DNA of 64,000 bases from Pseudomonas sp. DTU_2021_1001937_2_SI_NGA_ILE_001 (GCF_032463525.1 NZ_CP135971.1:4900501-4964500), one strand, 5' to 3'; shown: positions 45,914 through 60,116, numbered from the stretch's first letter. Made by a program: numbers and translations. The notes: generated from the letters alone by a model not told the origin.

Positions 45914-45938
45914 CAAAAAAACCGCCAGATTGGCGGTT
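45914..45938 (-). terminator. Terminator of the tRNA-Leu gene
   Basis: On the minus strand AACCGCCA pairs with TGGCGGTT around a 3-base loop, followed by a run of T residues, 46 bp past the tRNA 3' end. Confidence 0.88.
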
Positions 45939-45983
45939 CAGTTGGGTTTTGCTGCGATGCAGATGCATCTGCAAACCTGTAGA

Positions 45984-46068
45984 TGGTGCCCCGAGGGAGA
46001 CTCGAACTCCCACTCCTTTCGAAAACGGATTTTGAATCCGCCGCGTCTACCAATTCCGCCATCAGGGC
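45984..46068 (-). tRNA. tRNA-Leu (anticodon CAA)
   Basis: The 85-base sequence on the minus strand runs from GCCCTGATGGCGGAATTGG to GGGGCACCA, CCA encoded. It has the acceptor stem GCCCTGA/TCGGGGC type, D-loop AATTGGTAGACGC, anticodon loop TTCAAAA with CAA, a long class II variable arm and T-loop GTTCGAGTC. Confidence 0.97.
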
Positions 46069-46191
46069 TCAGTGGCCGCGAAGTATAGGGAGGCCCTGGC
46101 AGGCGGTCAACCATGATTTCCGAGGGTTTTTTACTATTGCTGGCAAAACCGCTAAACTTCCCGGCCCTGCTGGACGACCCCCCTCACCATC

Positions 46192-48386
<2,195 letters not shown>

Positions 48387-48439
48387 AACACCGCGAGTTT
48401 TTCCTGCTTTACATACCAATTATGAAAATGGAGCGCTAA

Positions 48440-48781
48440 ATGAGCTTTTTCATCTCCCCCGCTTTTGCGGACGGTGCTGCACCTGCGGCCGCTGCTGGTC
48501 CGGCGGGTACTGGCTTTGAGTGGATCTTCCTGGTCGGCTTTCTGGTCATCTTTTATCTGATGATCTGGCGTCCACAGGCCAAGCGCGCCAAAGAGCAGAA
48601 AAACCTGCTGGGCAACCTGCAGAAAGGCGATGAAGTTGTGACCGCTGGCGGTATCGCCGGAAAAATTACCAAAGTCACTGACGACTTTGTGGTGATCGAG
48701 GTGTCGGATAGCGTCGAGTTGAAAATCCAGAAGGGCTCGGTTGTAGCCACTCTGCCAAAGGGCACCCTCAAGGCGCTCTGA
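48440..48781 (+). CDS. yajC: Preprotein translocase subunit YajC
   Basis: The protein has 113 residues: a short N-terminus, one membrane helix (GFEWIFLVGFLVIFYLMIWRPQAKRAKEQ), and a small cytoplasmic domain (LQKGDEVVTAGGIAGKITKVTDDFVVIEVSDSVELKIQKGSVVATLPKGTLKAL). It is an accessory partner of SecDF at the Sec channel. Confidence 0.97.
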   Translation: MSFFISPAFADGAAPAAAAGPAGTGFEWIFLVGFLVIFYLMIWRPQAKRAKEQKNLLGNLQKGDEVVTAGGIAGKITKVTDDFVVIEVSDSVELKIQKGSVVATLPKGTLKAL

Positions 48782-48801
48782 GTTCCATATCTACCAATCG
48801 A

Positions 48802-48822
48802 CGGGGCGCGCAAGGCGCCCCG
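48802..48822 (+). other. GC hairpin between yajC and secD
   Basis: CGGGGCGC pairs perfectly with GCGCCCCG around GCAAG, 20 bp before the secD ATG, with no T tract. It may tune secD translation or mRNA processing. Confidence 0.5.
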
Positions 48823-48842
48823 CGTTCTAAGCGGGCGGCGTG

Positions 48843-50711
48843 ATGCTGAACAAATACCCTCTGTGGAAATACCTACTGATCCTGGTGGTACTGGCGATCG
48901 GTTTCATTTATTCCGCACCCAACCTCTATCCTGATGATCCGGCGATCCAGATCAGCGGCACGAGCACGGCCCTGCAGGTTGACCAGTCCGATCTCGACAA
49001 GGCCAGCAAGGCGCTGACCGATGCGGGTATCTCGGTCAAGGCGGCGAGCCTCTCTGCGAATGGCAAGGGTGGCCTGCTGCGCCTGACCCGCCAGGAAGAC
49101 CAGTTGCCGGCCAAGGATGTGGTGCGCAGGGCGCTGGGTGACGACTATGTCGTGGCCCTGAACCTGGCCCGGACCACTCCGACCTGGCTGCGCAACCTGG
49201 GCGCTCACCCGATGAAGCTGGGCCTGGACCTTTCGGGCGGTGTGCACTTCCTTCTCGAAGTGGACATGGACAAGGCCATCGATGCGCGCCTGAACGTGTA
49301 CGAGGGTGAGGTCAAGACCTTGCTGCGCAAAGAGAAGCTGCGTTATCGCAGCCTGCCGCAGCAGAACAATGTCATCCAGCTGGGCTTCAGCGACAATGCC
49401 GAGCGTGACCAGGCCCGCGACCTGATTCGCAAGAATTTCACCGATTTCGAAATTACCCCGTCCGAGCTGAACGGTATCGTCACCCTGCGCCTGGCCCTGA
49501 CCCAGGCCAAGCTGGCGGAGATCCGCGAATACTCCATCAAGCAGAACCTGACCACGGTGCGCAACCGGGTCAACGAGCTGGGTGTGGCCGAGCCGCTGGT
49601 ACAACGCCAGGGCGCCAACCGCATCGTGGTCGAGCTGCCAGGTGTGCAGGACACCGCCGAGGCCAAGCGTATTCTCGGCAAGACCGCCAACCTGGAGTTC
49701 CGTCTCGGCGCCGGCCCGGATGACACCAAGGCCACCACCGAGACCTTCGAGTTCCGTGAAGGCAATCGTCCGCCTGCCGCTGTCGAGCGTGGTCTGATCA
49801 TCACCGGTGACCAGGTCACCGACGCCCAGGCCAGCTTCGACGAGCACGGTCGTCCGCAGGTGAACATCAAGCTCGACGGCCATGGCGGTGAGCTGATGAG
49901 CCGTGCGACCCGCAGCAACGTGGGTCGCAGCATGGCGGTGATCTTCATCGAGCAACGCCCGGTGACCACCTATGCCAAGCAGATGGTCGATGGCGTCGAG
50001 AAGGAAGTGCAGCTGCAGACTTTCAAGGAAGACAAGAAGATCATCAGCCTGGCGACCATCCAGTCGCCGCTGGGCAGCCAGTTCCGTATCACTGGCCTGA
50101 ACGGCCAGGGTGAGTCGTCCGAGCTGGCCCTGCTGCTGCGCGCTGGTGGCCTGGCTGCACCGATGTACTTCGCTGAAGAGCGCACCATCGGCCCGAGCCT
50201 GGGCGCCGACAACATCGCCAAGGGTATCGATGCCTCGCTGTGGGGCATGCTCTTCGTCTCGTTGTTCATCATGGCGATCTACCGCTTTTTCGGTCTCATC
50301 GCTACCGTGGCACTGGCCTTCAACATGGTCGCGCTGCTGGCGCTGATGTCGCTGCTGGGGGCTACGCTGACCCTGCCGGGCATCGCCGGTATCGTGCTGA
50401 CCATGGGCATGGCGGTCGACGCCAACGTGCTGATCTTCTCGCGTATCCGTGAAGAGCTGGCCAATGGCATGAGCGTGCAGCGTGCCATCAACGAAGGTTT
50501 CGACCGTGCCTACACGGCGATTCTCGACGCCAACCTGACCAGCCTGCTGGTCGGCGGCATTCTCTACGCCATGGGTACCGGCCCGGTGAAAGGCTTCGCC
50601 GTCACCCTGTCGCTGGGTATCTTCACCTCCATGTTCACGGCCATCATGGTGACTCGCGCAATGATCAACCTGATCTTCGGCGGGCGTGACTTCAAGAAGT
50701 TGTGGATTTAA
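48843..50711 (+). CDS. secD: Protein translocase subunit SecD
   Basis: The protein has 622 residues: TM1 (WKYLLILVVLAIGFIYSAPNLY), a large periplasmic region with P1 domain landmarks (MKLGLDLSGGVHFLLEVDMDKA, VRNRVNELGVAEPLVQRQGANRIVVELPGVQDTAEA), and five C-terminal helices with AGIVLTMGMAVDANVLIFSRIREEL. It uses the proton gradient to help late secretion. A GTG at 48840 is adjacent. secF starts 9 bp after the stop. Confidence 0.97.
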   Translation: MLNKYPLWKYLLILVVLAIGFIYSAPNLYPDDPAIQISGTSTALQVDQSDLDKASKALTDAGISVKAASLSANGKGGLLRLTRQEDQLPAKDVVRRALGDDYVVALNLARTTPTWLRNLGAHPMKLGLDLSGGVHFLLEVDMDKAIDARLNVYEGEVKTLLRKEKLRYRSLPQQNNVIQLGFSDNAERDQARDLIRKNFTDFEITPSELNGIVTLRLALTQAKLAEIREYSIKQNLTTVRNRVNELGVAEPLVQRQGANRIVVELPGVQDTAEAKRILGKTANLEFRLGAGPDDTKATTETFEFREGNRPPAAVERGLIITGDQVTDAQASFDEHGRPQVNIKLDGHGGELMSRATRSNVGRSMAVIFIEQRPVTTYAKQMVDGVEKEVQLQTFKEDKKIISLATIQSPLGSQFRITGLNGQGESSELALLLRAGGLAAPMYFAEERTIGPSLGADNIAKGIDASLWGMLFVSLFIMAIYRFFGLIATVALAFNMVALLALMSLLGATLTLPGIAGIVLTMGMAVDANVLIFSRIREELANGMSVQRAINEGFDRAYTAILDANLTSLLVGGILYAMGTGPVKGFAVTLSLGIFTSMFTAIMVTRAMINLIFGGRDFKKLWI

Positions 50712-50720
50712 GAGGCTGCC

Positions 50721-51635
50721 ATGAAGTTAAAAACCATCAACTTCATGGGCGTGCGCAACGTTGCGTTCGCCCTGACCATGCTCCTGACCCTGCTGGCGTT
50801 GTTCAGCTGGTTCCACAAGGGGCTCAACTTCGGCCTGGACTTCACCGGCGGTACGCTCATCGAGCTGACCTACGAGAAGCCGGCAGACCTGGGCAAGGTG
50901 CGCCAGGAGCTGGTCGCAGCCGGCTACCACGAAGCCGTGGTGCAGAGCTTCGGTGCGACCACCGACCTGCTGGTGCGCATGCCGGGCGATGACCCGCAGC
51001 TGGGCAGCAGTATCGCCAATGCCCTGCGCCAGAGCGGTGCGGACAACCCGGCCACGGTCAAGCGCGTCGAGTTCGTCGGCCCGCAGGTGGGTGAGGAGCT
51101 GCGCGACCAGGGCGGTATCGCCATGCTTCTGGCGCTGGGCGGCATCCTGATCTACCTGGCGTTCCGCTTCCAATGGAAGTTCGGCGTCGGTGCGATCGTC
51201 TCGCTGGTTCACGACGTGGTCGTGACCATGGGGATCCTGTCGTTCTTCCAGATCACCTTCGACCTCACCGTGCTGGCGTCGGTCCTGGCGATCATCGGCT
51301 ACTCGCTCAACGACACTATCGTGGTCTTCGACCGGGTGCGGGAGAACTTCCGTGTGCTGCGCAAGGCGTCGCTGATCGAGAACATCAACGTTTCGACCAC
51401 TCAGACCCTGCTGCGCACCATCGCCACCTCGGTGTCGACGCTGCTGGCGATCGTCGCGCTGTGGATGTTCGGCGGTGACAGCCTGGAAGGTTTCTCCATT
51501 GCCTTGTTCGTCGGCGTGCTGGCCGGTACCTACTCGTCCATCTACATCGCCAACGTGGTGCTGATCTGGCTGAAGCTCAGTGCTGAAGACCTGATTCCAC
51601 CGGTAACCACTGACAAGGTCGACGATCTTCCTTAA
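50721..51635 (+). CDS. secF: Protein translocase subunit SecF
   Basis: The protein has 304 residues: TM1 after MGVRNVAF, the periplasmic motif GLNFGLDFTGGTLIELTY, then five helices with FDLTVLASVLAIIGYSLNDTIVVFDRVRENFR. It pairs with SecD. A terminator follows 17 bp after the stop. Confidence 0.97.
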   Translation: MKLKTINFMGVRNVAFALTMLLTLLALFSWFHKGLNFGLDFTGGTLIELTYEKPADLGKVRQELVAAGYHEAVVQSFGATTDLLVRMPGDDPQLGSSIANALRQSGADNPATVKRVEFVGPQVGEELRDQGGIAMLLALGGILIYLAFRFQWKFGVGAIVSLVHDVVVTMGILSFFQITFDLTVLASVLAIIGYSLNDTIVVFDRVRENFRVLRKASLIENINVSTTQTLLRTIATSVSTLLAIVALWMFGGDSLEGFSIALFVGVLAGTYSSIYIANVVLIWLKLSAEDLIPPVTTDKVDDLP

Positions 51636-51651
51636 ACGGCGGGCTTGTTCA

Positions 51652-51687
51652 GAAAAAGGCGCGAGTTGAACTCGCGCCTTTTTTTAT
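51652..51687 (+). terminator. Rho-independent terminator of the tgt-yajC-secDF unit
   Basis: AAAAAGGCGCGAG pairs with CTCGCGCCTTTTTTT around TTGAA, with both A and T flanks. Confidence 0.93.
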
Positions 51688-51744
51688 GCTCCAAGGCTAG
51701 GCAGTGCGTAGGAATGACTACGTTTTAGAGGTCAGGAGGTTCAA

Positions 51745-52281
51745 GTGAACAAGTCTCTGTTGGTGGGTGCCGTGTTGGGGGCCGTTGTGGTGACAGCGGG
51801 TGGCGCGTTCGCCACCTACAGTCTCGTCAAAGGTCCGGAATACGCCGATGTCCTGGCTGTCGAGCCGGTCAAACAGCAGATCAAGACACCCCGAGAAGTG
51901 TGCAAGGACGTGACGGTTACCCGCCGTGCGCCCGTTAAGGACGAGCATCAGATCGTTGGTAGTGTGCTGGGTGCCGTGGCCGGTGGTCTGCTGGGTAACC
52001 AGGTGGGCGGTGGCAACGGCAAGAAGATCGCTACGGTGGCCGGTGCGGTAGGTGGTGGCTACGCCGGTAACAAGATCCAGGAGGGTATGCAGGAGCGTGA
52101 TACCTATACCACCACCCAGACCCGCTGCAACACCGTCAATGACGTCAGCGAGAAGGTCGTGGGCTACGACGTGAAGTACCAGCTGGGCGACAAGGTCGGC
52201 AAGGTACGCATGGAGCAGGAGCCCGGTAACCGCATTCCGGTGGACAAGAATGGTCAGTTGATCCTGGGTCAGGCCCAGTAA
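51745..52281 (+). CDS. Glycine-zipper 2TM domain envelope protein (YcfJ-like)
   Basis: The protein has 178 residues with an N-terminal signal/anchor (LLVGAVLGAVVVTAGGAFATY). A Gly-zipper hairpin runs at ~70-115 (VGSVLGAVAGGLLGNQVGGGNGKKIATVAGAVGGGYAGNKIQ), and a C-terminal region follows with two Cys total. YcfJ-type proteins are outer-membrane or envelope associated; function unclear. The GTG start at 51745 has AGGAGG 5 bp upstream. Confidence 0.88.
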   Translation: MNKSLLVGAVLGAVVVTAGGAFATYSLVKGPEYADVLAVEPVKQQIKTPREVCKDVTVTRRAPVKDEHQIVGSVLGAVAGGLLGNQVGGGNGKKIATVAGAVGGGYAGNKIQEGMQERDTYTTTQTRCNTVNDVSEKVVGYDVKYQLGDKVGKVRMEQEPGNRIPVDKNGQLILGQAQ

Positions 52282-52330
52282 GCTGCAGTCTTGAGGCTGC
52301 TCGCGGGCGGCTTCAAGGTTGTCCAGGCAC

Positions 52331-52361
52331 AAAAAAACCGGTCATCAGGACCGGTTTTTTT
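52331..52361. terminator. Bidirectional terminator between the glycine-zipper gene and suhB
   Basis: AAAAAACCGGT pairs with ACCGGTTTTTT around a 7-base loop, with A and T runs on the two sides. Confidence 0.92.
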
Positions 52362-52373
52362 GTGGCGCTTCGA

Positions 52374-53189
52374 TCAGCGTTTGATCGAAGCGGGCAGGTG
52401 AGGTGCGATGGAGGTCAGCACGGCCTTGAAGCACTTGGCATTGCCCGCCACCACGTGGCCTTTTTCCAGGAATTCATGACCACCGGTGAAGTCGCTCACC
52501 AGGCCGCCAGCTTCCTGGATGAGCAGGGCGCCTGCGGCGATATCCCACTCGGAAAGGCCCGACTCCCAGAAGGCGTCGAAGCGGCCTGCGGCGACATAGG
52601 CCAGGTCCAGGCTGGCGGCGCCGGCGCGGCGGATGCCGGCGGTCTGGCCGATCAGGCTGCGGAACATGCCCAGGTAGTTTTCCAGGTTGTCCAGCTGGTT
52701 CTCGCGGAACGGGAAGCCGGTACCCAGCAGTGCGCCTTCCAGGCTGCGACGCGAGCTGACCCGCAGGCGGCGGCCGTTGAGGGCGGCGCCACGGCCACGG
52801 CTGGCGGTGAATTCTTCCTGGCGTACCGGGTCGAGCACTACCGCGTGCTCCAGGCGGCCACGGTATTTGCAGGCGATGCTGACGGCGAAGTGCGGGATGC
52901 CACGGACGAAGTTGGTGGTGCCGTCCAGGGGGTCGATGATCCACAGGTAGTCGGCCCCTTCGCCCTTGCCGGCGTGCAGGCCGCTTTCCTCGCCGAGGAT
53001 GCCGTGGTCAGGGTAGGCCTTGCGCAGTGCGGTGATGATGCTTTGCTCGGCAGCGCGGTCGACTTCGCTGACGTAATCCTTGGCTTCTTTTTCATCGACC
53101 TTGATGGTATCCAGGCGCTCGATGGAGCGGAAAATCAATTCGCTGGCGTTGCGTGCGGCGCGCAGCGCGATATTCAGCATGGGCTGCAT
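52374..53189 (-). CDS. suhB: Inositol-1-monophosphatase family protein SuhB
   Basis: This 271-residue Mg-dependent phosphatase has the metal-site motifs GEESGLHAG, WIIDPLDGTTNFVRGIPHFAVSIA and AAGRFDAFWESGLSEWDIAAGALLIQEAGG. In gammaproteobacteria SuhB also joins rRNA antitermination complexes. It is monocistronic and divergent from trmJ. Confidence 0.95.
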   Translation of the reverse strand: MQPMLNIALRAARNASELIFRSIERLDTIKVDEKEAKDYVSEVDRAAEQSIITALRKAYPDHGILGEESGLHAGKGEGADYLWIIDPLDGTTNFVRGIPHFAVSIACKYRGRLEHAVVLDPVRQEEFTASRGRGAALNGRRLRVSSRRSLEGALLGTGFPFRENQLDNLENYLGMFRSLIGQTAGIRRAGAASLDLAYVAAGRFDAFWESGLSEWDIAAGALLIQEAGGLVSDFTGGHEFLEKGHVVAGNAKCFKAVLTSIAPHLPASIKR

Positions 53190-53404
53190 GGATAAATCAC
53201 CTAGGGTTGTTAAAGAGAGCCGGCCATTTTAGAGGCAGCGACGAATTATTTCCAGCTTCGAGTGTCGTTGCGCCGCGTGCTTCGTCGACCTGAGAGGCGG
53301 GGGTGCGGTGTCTATCCGGTCGGTGCTCGACCAAGGCCGCGTGGCGCAAAGCCGACTGCTTCGGTAAGATTTGCGCCCTTGATTTTTCTCAGTGAGCGCT
53401 AGCG

Positions 53405-54169
53405 GTGTTGCAGAACATTCGTGTTGTCCTGGTCGGTACCACGCACCCCGGAAACATCGGTGGGGCGGCGCGTGCCATGAAGAACATGGGCCTGTCGCGC
53501 CTGGTGCTGGTCGAGCCGCGGGTGTTCCCTTCGCCCGAGGCTGATGCGCGGGCATCCGGCGCGGACGATATCCTGGCTTCGACCCAGGTGGTGGCGAGCC
53601 TGGAGGAAGCGCTGGTGGGTTGCAGCCTGGTGCTGGGTACCAGTGCCCGCGATCGCAGCCTGCCCTGGCCGATGCTCGATCCCCGCGAGTCGGGGGTGAA
53701 GGTCGTCGAGCAGGCGGCCCTTGGGCAGGAAGTGGCGCTGGTGTTCGGTCGCGAGCATGCCGGCCTGACCAACGAAGAACTGCAGCGCTGTCATTATCAT
53801 GTGCATATCCAGTCCAACCCGGAGTTCAGTTCGCTGAACCTGGCGGCTGCCGTGCAGGTATTGAGCTACGAGGTGCGCATGGCCTGGCTGGCCGCTGCCG
53901 AGCAGGCCTCCGTGGCTGTCGATGCGCCGGGTCGCGATGTGGAGTTGGCGACCATGGACGAGATGGAAGGCTTCTATGCGCACCTGGAGCAGACCCTGGT
54001 GGCCATCGGTTTTCTCGACCCCGAGAAGCCTCGCCACTTGATGGCGCGGCTGCGCCGCCTGTACGCACGCAGCGAGGTCGAGCGGCCGGAGCTGAGCATT
54101 CTCAGGGGAATCCTCACGGAAACCCAGAAAGCGGCACGGGGTGAGCCCCATAAACGGAAGGATCAGTGA
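53405..54169 (+). CDS. trmJ: tRNA (cytidine/uridine-2'-O-)-methyltransferase, position 32
   Basis: This 254-residue SPOUT enzyme has [32 protein letters not shown] at its start. The knotted SAM site is [47 protein letters not shown]. The C-terminal helical part has [11 protein letters not shown]. It starts with GTG; an upstream in-frame stop at 53393 limits the choice to this GTG or the next TTG. Its stop overlaps cysE by one base. Confidence 0.94.
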   Translation: MLQNIRVVLVGTTHPGNIGGAARAMKNMGLSRLVLVEPRVFPSPEADARASGADDILASTQVVASLEEALVGCSLVLGTSARDRSLPWPMLDPRESGVKVVEQAALGQEVALVFGREHAGLTNEELQRCHYHVHIQSNPEFSSLNLAAAVQVLSYEVRMAWLAAAEQASVAVDAPGRDVELATMDEMEGFYAHLEQTLVAIGFLDPEKPRHLMARLRRLYARSEVERPELSILRGILTETQKAARGEPHKRKDQ

Positions 54170-54945
54170 TGTTCGAGCGTTTGCGAGAAGATATCCAAAG
54201 CGTTTTCCATCGTGACCCGGCGGCGCGCAATGCCTTCGAGGTGCTGACCTGCTATCCCGGCATGCATGCCGTGTGGATGCACCGCCTGGCCCACAAGCTG
54301 TGGACCGGCAACTGGAAGCTGTTGGCACGGATGGTCTCCAATTTCAGCCGCTGGATGACCGGCATCGAGATTCATCCGGGGGCGAAGATCGGTCGACGCT
54401 TCTTCATCGACCACGGCATGGGCATCGTCATTGGTGAAACTGCCGAGATCGGTAACGACGTAACGCTTTATCAGGGCGTGACCCTGGGCGGCACCAGCTG
54501 GAACGCTGGCAAGCGTCATCCGACGCTGGAAGATGGTGTGGTGGTAGGGGCGGGGGCCAAGGTGCTGGGGCCCTTCACTGTCGGTGCGGGGGCGAAGATC
54601 GGCTCCAACGCGGTGGTCACCAAGGCGGTGCCGGCCGGTGCGACGGCGGTGGGCATTCCGGGGCGCATCATCGTCAAGACCGATGACGAGGTGGAGGCCA
54701 AGCGCAAGGCCATGGCCGAGAAGCTGGGGTTCGATGCCTACGGTGTCGGCCAGGACATGCCAGACCCCATCGCCCGCGCCATCGGGCAATTGCTCGATCA
54801 CCTGCAGGCCGTCGATGTCCGTCTGGAAGGCATGTGCGGTGCACTGAACAAGTTGGGCAGTGATTACTGCGCCGGTGAATTGCCGGAGCTGCGCGACGAG
54901 GTCTTCGAGTGCGTCAAGGATCGCCCGGAGCAGGCGCAGGCTTGA
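54169..54945 (+). CDS. cysE: Serine O-acetyltransferase
   Basis: The protein has 258 residues. The N-terminal helical part has [32 protein letters not shown] left-handed beta helix follows with [41 protein letters not shown], which contains the catalytic His, and a C-terminal tail. It makes O-acetylserine for cysteine synthesis, which feeds sulfur to the isc genes that follow. The ATG at 54169 has GGAAGGA upstream and overlaps the trmJ stop (TGATG). Confidence 0.94.
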   Translation: MFERLREDIQSVFHRDPAARNAFEVLTCYPGMHAVWMHRLAHKLWTGNWKLLARMVSNFSRWMTGIEIHPGAKIGRRFFIDHGMGIVIGETAEIGNDVTLYQGVTLGGTSWNAGKRHPTLEDGVVVGAGAKVLGPFTVGAGAKIGSNAVVTKAVPAGATAVGIPGRIIVKTDDEVEAKRKAMAEKLGFDAYGVGQDMPDPIARAIGQLLDHLQAVDVRLEGMCGALNKLGSDYCAGELPELRDEVFECVKDRPEQAQA

Positions 54946-55023
54946 AATGTGTCAATGTGCGCCCATGTTTGCTATGATGCCGCCCGCTATTTCGGGGTAA
55001 ATCCGAGTGTTTTGCTTGGTTTT

Positions 55024-55056
55024 ATAGTTGACTCAAATACTCGGGAATAGCATACT
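55024..55056 (+). promoter_or_regulatory. isc promoter with IscR type 1 operator
   Basis: The -35 TTGACT (55028-55033) and -10 CATACT (55051-55056) are 17 bp apart. Overlaid on them, ATAGTTGACTCAAATACTCG (55024 on) followed by GGAAT fits the IscR type 1 site ATASYYGACTRWWWYAGTCR with few changes. IscR carrying its [2Fe-2S] cluster would repress its own operon here, as in E. coli. Confidence 0.75.
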
Positions 55057-55088
55057 CGCACCCATTCTGAACCATTGCGGTACATGCC

Positions 55089-55586
55089 ATGCGATTGACT
55101 ACCAAAGGCCGATACGCTGTGACAGCCATGCTCGATCTGGCTTTGCATGCGCAGCACGGTCCCGTCTCTTTGGCCGATATCTCCGAGCGCCAGGGCATTT
55201 CCCTGTCGTATCTGGAGCAGCTGTTCGCCAAGCTGCGGCGCAGTAACCTGGTGTCGAGCGTGCGGGGCCCCGGTGGGGGCTACCAGCTTTCGCGTGACAT
55301 GAAAGGCATCCAGGTGGCCCAGGTGGTCGATGCGGTCAACGAGTCGGTCGATGCCACCCGTTGTCAGGGTTTGGGCGATTGCCACGCCGGTGATACCTGC
55401 CTGACCCACCACCTGTGGTGCGACCTTAGTCAACAGATCCACGAGTTCCTCAGCGGTATTAGCCTGGCCGACCTCGTCACTCGCCGTGAAGTGCAGGAAG
55501 TCGCTCAGCGCCAGGATCTGCGTCGCTGCTCGAACACGAGCAACATGTCGCAACTGGGTAAGATTGAAACGTCCGCCGTCGAATGA
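55089..55586 (+). CDS. iscR: Fe-S cluster assembly transcription factor IscR
   Basis: This 165-residue Rrf2-family regulator starts [20 protein letters not shown] and has the winged helix with [29 protein letters not shown]. The cluster ligands are C92, C98, C104 and H107 ([18 protein letters not shown]). It senses Fe-S status and represses the isc operon that it heads. Confidence 0.97.
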   Translation: MRLTTKGRYAVTAMLDLALHAQHGPVSLADISERQGISLSYLEQLFAKLRRSNLVSSVRGPGGGYQLSRDMKGIQVAQVVDAVNESVDATRCQGLGDCHAGDTCLTHHLWCDLSQQIHEFLSGISLADLVTRREVQEVAQRQDLRRCSNTSNMSQLGKIETSAVE

Positions 55587-55630
55587 ACGCAGATGAATGA
55601 GCGGTGCGCCTGCCTGATAGGAGATATGCA

Positions 55631-56845
55631 ATGAAGTTGCCGATTTACCTCGATTATTCCGCGACGACGCCGGTCGATCCGCGTGTCGCCCAGAAGATGA
55701 TGGATTGCCTGACTGTCGACGGCAACTTCGGTAACCCGGCATCTCGCTCCCATGTGTTCGGCTGGAAGGCCGAGGAAGCCGTCGAAAACGCCCGTCGCCA
55801 GGTCGCCGATCTGGTTGGTGCCGACCCGCGCGAGATCGTCTGGACCTCGGGTGCCACCGAGTCCGACAACCTGGCCCTCAAGGGCGTGGCGCACTTCTAT
55901 CACACCAAGGGCAAGCACATCATCACTTCCAAGATCGAGCACAAGGCGATCCTGGACACCGCGCGCCAGCTGGAGCGCGAAGGTTTCGAAGTCACCTACC
56001 TTGAACCGGGCGAAGACGGCATCGTCACCCCGGCCATGGTCGAGGCTGCCCTGCGTGAAGACACCATTCTGGTGTCGGTCATGCACGTCAACAACGAGGT
56101 CGGCACCATTACCGACATCGCCGCCATTGGCGAGCTGACCCGCTCGCGCGGCGTGCTGTTCCATGTCGATGCCGCTCAGTCGCCAGGCAAGGTCGAGATC
56201 GACCTGTCGAAGATGAAAGTCGACCTGATGTCCTTTTCCGCGCACAAGGCCTACGGCCCCAAGGGCATCGGTGCCCTGTACGTGAGCCGCAAGCCGCGTG
56301 TGCGCCTGGAAGCCACCATGCACGGCGGTGGTCACGAGCGCGGCATGCGTTCCGGCACCCTGCCTACCCACCAGATCGTCGGCATGGGTGAAGCCTTCCG
56401 CATCGCCAAGGAAGAGATGGCCGCCGAGAACCAGCGTATCAAGGCCCTGAGCGAGCGCTTCTTCAAGAAGCTCGAAGACCTCGAAGAACTGTACGTCAAC
56501 GGCAGCCTGACCGCCCGTATTCCGCACAACCTGAACCTGAGCTTCAACTACGTCGAGGGTGAGTCGCTGATCATGGCGCTCAAGGACCTCGCCGTGTCGT
56601 CCGGTTCGGCCTGTACTTCGGCATCCCTGGAACCGTCCTACGTCCTGCGTGCCCTGGGCCGCAACGACGAGCTGGCGCACAGTTCGATCCGTTTCACCTT
56701 CGGCCGCTTCACCACCGAGGAAGACGTCGACTACGCCGCCGAGAAGGTCCGCGAGGCGGTGACCAAGCTGCGCGAACTGTCGCCGCTGTGGGACATGTAC
56801 AAAGACGGTGTCGACATCTCCAAGATCGAGTGGGCGGCGCACTAA
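55631..56845 (+). CDS. iscS: Cysteine desulfurase IscS
   Basis: This 404-residue PLP enzyme has [12 protein letters not shown] with PLP Lys206 and the sulfur-carrying loop with Cys328 ([15 protein letters not shown]), the same numbers as in E. coli. It mobilises sulfur from cysteine for IscU and tRNA thiolation. The ATG at 55631 is the canonical [16 protein letters not shown] start; the frame is open to 55604. Confidence 0.98.
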   Translation: MKLPIYLDYSATTPVDPRVAQKMMDCLTVDGNFGNPASRSHVFGWKAEEAVENARRQVADLVGADPREIVWTSGATESDNLALKGVAHFYHTKGKHIITSKIEHKAILDTARQLEREGFEVTYLEPGEDGIVTPAMVEAALREDTILVSVMHVNNEVGTITDIAAIGELTRSRGVLFHVDAAQSPGKVEIDLSKMKVDLMSFSAHKAYGPKGIGALYVSRKPRVRLEATMHGGGHERGMRSGTLPTHQIVGMGEAFRIAKEEMAAENQRIKALSERFFKKLEDLEELYVNGSLTARIPHNLNLSFNYVEGESLIMALKDLAVSSGSACTSASLEPSYVLRALGRNDELAHSSIRFTFGRFTTEEDVDYAAEKVREAVTKLRELSPLWDMYKDGVDISKIEWAAH

Positions 56846-56920
56846 TCGAAAGCCGCCTCCCGGACAGGCCGCCGCCGCGCGGCCTGCAGAGCGGCACCCT
56901 GATGTGAGAGGAACAGAACC

Positions 56921-57307
56921 ATGGCTTACAGTGAAAAGGTCATCGACCACTACGAGAACCCCCGCAACGTCGGCAAGATGAATGCCGAGGACCCGGATGT
57001 CGGTACCGGCATGGTCGGTGCTCCGGCTTGTGGCGACGTCATGCGCCTGCAGATCAAGGTCAACGAGCAAGGCGTGATCGAAGACGCCAAGTTCAAGACC
57101 TACGGTTGCGGTTCGGCCATTGCCTCCAGCTCCCTGGCCACCGAGTGGATGAAGGGCAAGACCCTGGACGAAGCCGAAACCATCAAGAACACCCAGCTGG
57201 CCGAAGAACTGGCCCTGCCGCCAGTCAAGATCCACTGCTCGGTTCTGGCCGAAGATGCGATCAAGGCCGCTGTGCGTGACTACAAGCAGAAGAAAGGCCT
57301 GCTGTAA
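56921..57307 (+). CDS. iscU: Fe-S scaffold protein IscU
   Basis: This 128-residue scaffold has ligands C37 (PACGD, with D39), C63 (YGCGSA) and C106 (HCSVLA). The HscA recognition motif LPPVK is at 99-103. It builds [2Fe-2S] clusters with IscS and hands them on with HscBA. Confidence 0.98.
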   Translation: MAYSEKVIDHYENPRNVGKMNAEDPDVGTGMVGAPACGDVMRLQIKVNEQGVIEDAKFKTYGCGSAIASSSLATEWMKGKTLDEAETIKNTQLAEELALPPVKIHCSVLAEDAIKAAVRDYKQKKGLL

Positions 57308-57349
57308 GCCGCCTTTCCCTGCATCGCTGGGCAAAACCAAGGAGCTCCG

Positions 57350-57673
57350 ATGGCAATCAGCATGACAGAAGCCGCCGCCAACCACGTTCGCCGTTCCCTC
57401 GACGGGCGCGGCAAGGGTGAGGGCATTCGCCTTGGCGTGCGTACCACGGGCTGTTCGGGTCTGGCCTATGTGCTGGAATTCGTCGACGAGACGGCCCCGG
57501 AAGATTCGGTATTCGAATCCCATGGCGTGAAGGTCATCATCGACCCCAAGAGCCTGGTGTATCTCGACGGCACTGAGCTGGACTTCGTCCGCGAAGGGTT
57601 GAACGAAGGCTTCAAGTTCAACAACCCCAACTCGCGCGGTGAGTGCGGCTGCGGCGAAAGCTTCAACGTCTGA
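57350..57673 (+). CDS. iscA: Fe-S assembly A-type carrier IscA
   Basis: The protein has 107 residues with the three A-type ligands C35 (TTGCSGLAY), C99 and C101 (GECGCGESF). It delivers iron or clusters to client proteins. Preceded by AAGGAG. Confidence 0.97.
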   Translation: MAISMTEAAANHVRRSLDGRGKGEGIRLGVRTTGCSGLAYVLEFVDETAPEDSVFESHGVKVIIDPKSLVYLDGTELDFVREGLNEGFKFNNPNSRGECGCGESFNV

Positions 57674-57684
57674 GGCGATCGATC

Positions 57685-58206
57685 GTGGGAACTCCTTGTC
57701 ATTTCGCGTTGTTCGACCTCAAGCCCGGCTTCGAGGTGGACGTCGACCAGCTGGCCAGCCGCTACCGCGAACTGGCGCGCAGCGTACACCCAGATCGTTT
57801 CGCCGATGCCCCCGAGCATGAGCAGCGCCAGGCGCTGGAACGCTCGGCCAATCTCAACGAGGCCTACCAGACGCTGCGCAGCGCGCCGCGTCGCGCCCGT
57901 TACCTGCTGGCCTTGCAGGGCGGCGAGGTGCCGCTTGAGGTGACGGTGCATGACCCGGACTTCCTGCTTCAGCAAATGCAGTGGCGCGAAGAGCTCGAAG
58001 ACCTCCAGGACGACGCAGACCTGGACGGCGTCGCCGCCTTCAAGCGCCGCCTCAAGGCTGCCCAGCAGGAACTCAACGACAGCTTCGCCGCCTGTTGGGA
58101 CGACGCAGCGCAACGCGAACAGGCCGAGCGCCTGATGCGGCGCATGCAGTTTCTCGACAAGCTCTCTCAAGAAGTGCGCCAGCTCGAAGAGCGCCTCGAC
58201 GACTAA
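57685..58206 (+). CDS. hscB: Co-chaperone HscB
   Basis: This 173-residue J-protein begins [15 protein letters not shown]. The HPD motif is at ~35-37 (SVHPDRF) and the C-terminal helical domain binds IscU. It stimulates HscA ATPase. The GTG at 57685 is chosen because it gives the family N-terminus and follows GAGG; the frame runs open to 57643 inside iscA. Confidence 0.95.
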   Translation: MGTPCHFALFDLKPGFEVDVDQLASRYRELARSVHPDRFADAPEHEQRQALERSANLNEAYQTLRSAPRRARYLLALQGGEVPLEVTVHDPDFLLQQMQWREELEDLQDDADLDGVAAFKRRLKAAQQELNDSFAACWDDAAQREQAERLMRRMQFLDKLSQEVRQLEERLDD

Positions 58207-58250
58207 CCCTGTGCGGTTGCGGCCGCACGCCTGTGATTATTCTTAAAAGC

Positions 58251-60113
<1,863 letters not shown>

Positions 60114-60116
60114 TTG

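Noticed and set aside
57981..58250. 90-codon N-terminal extension of HscA
   Set aside because: It overlaps hscB in another frame. The ATG at 58251 gives the usual HscA N-terminus.
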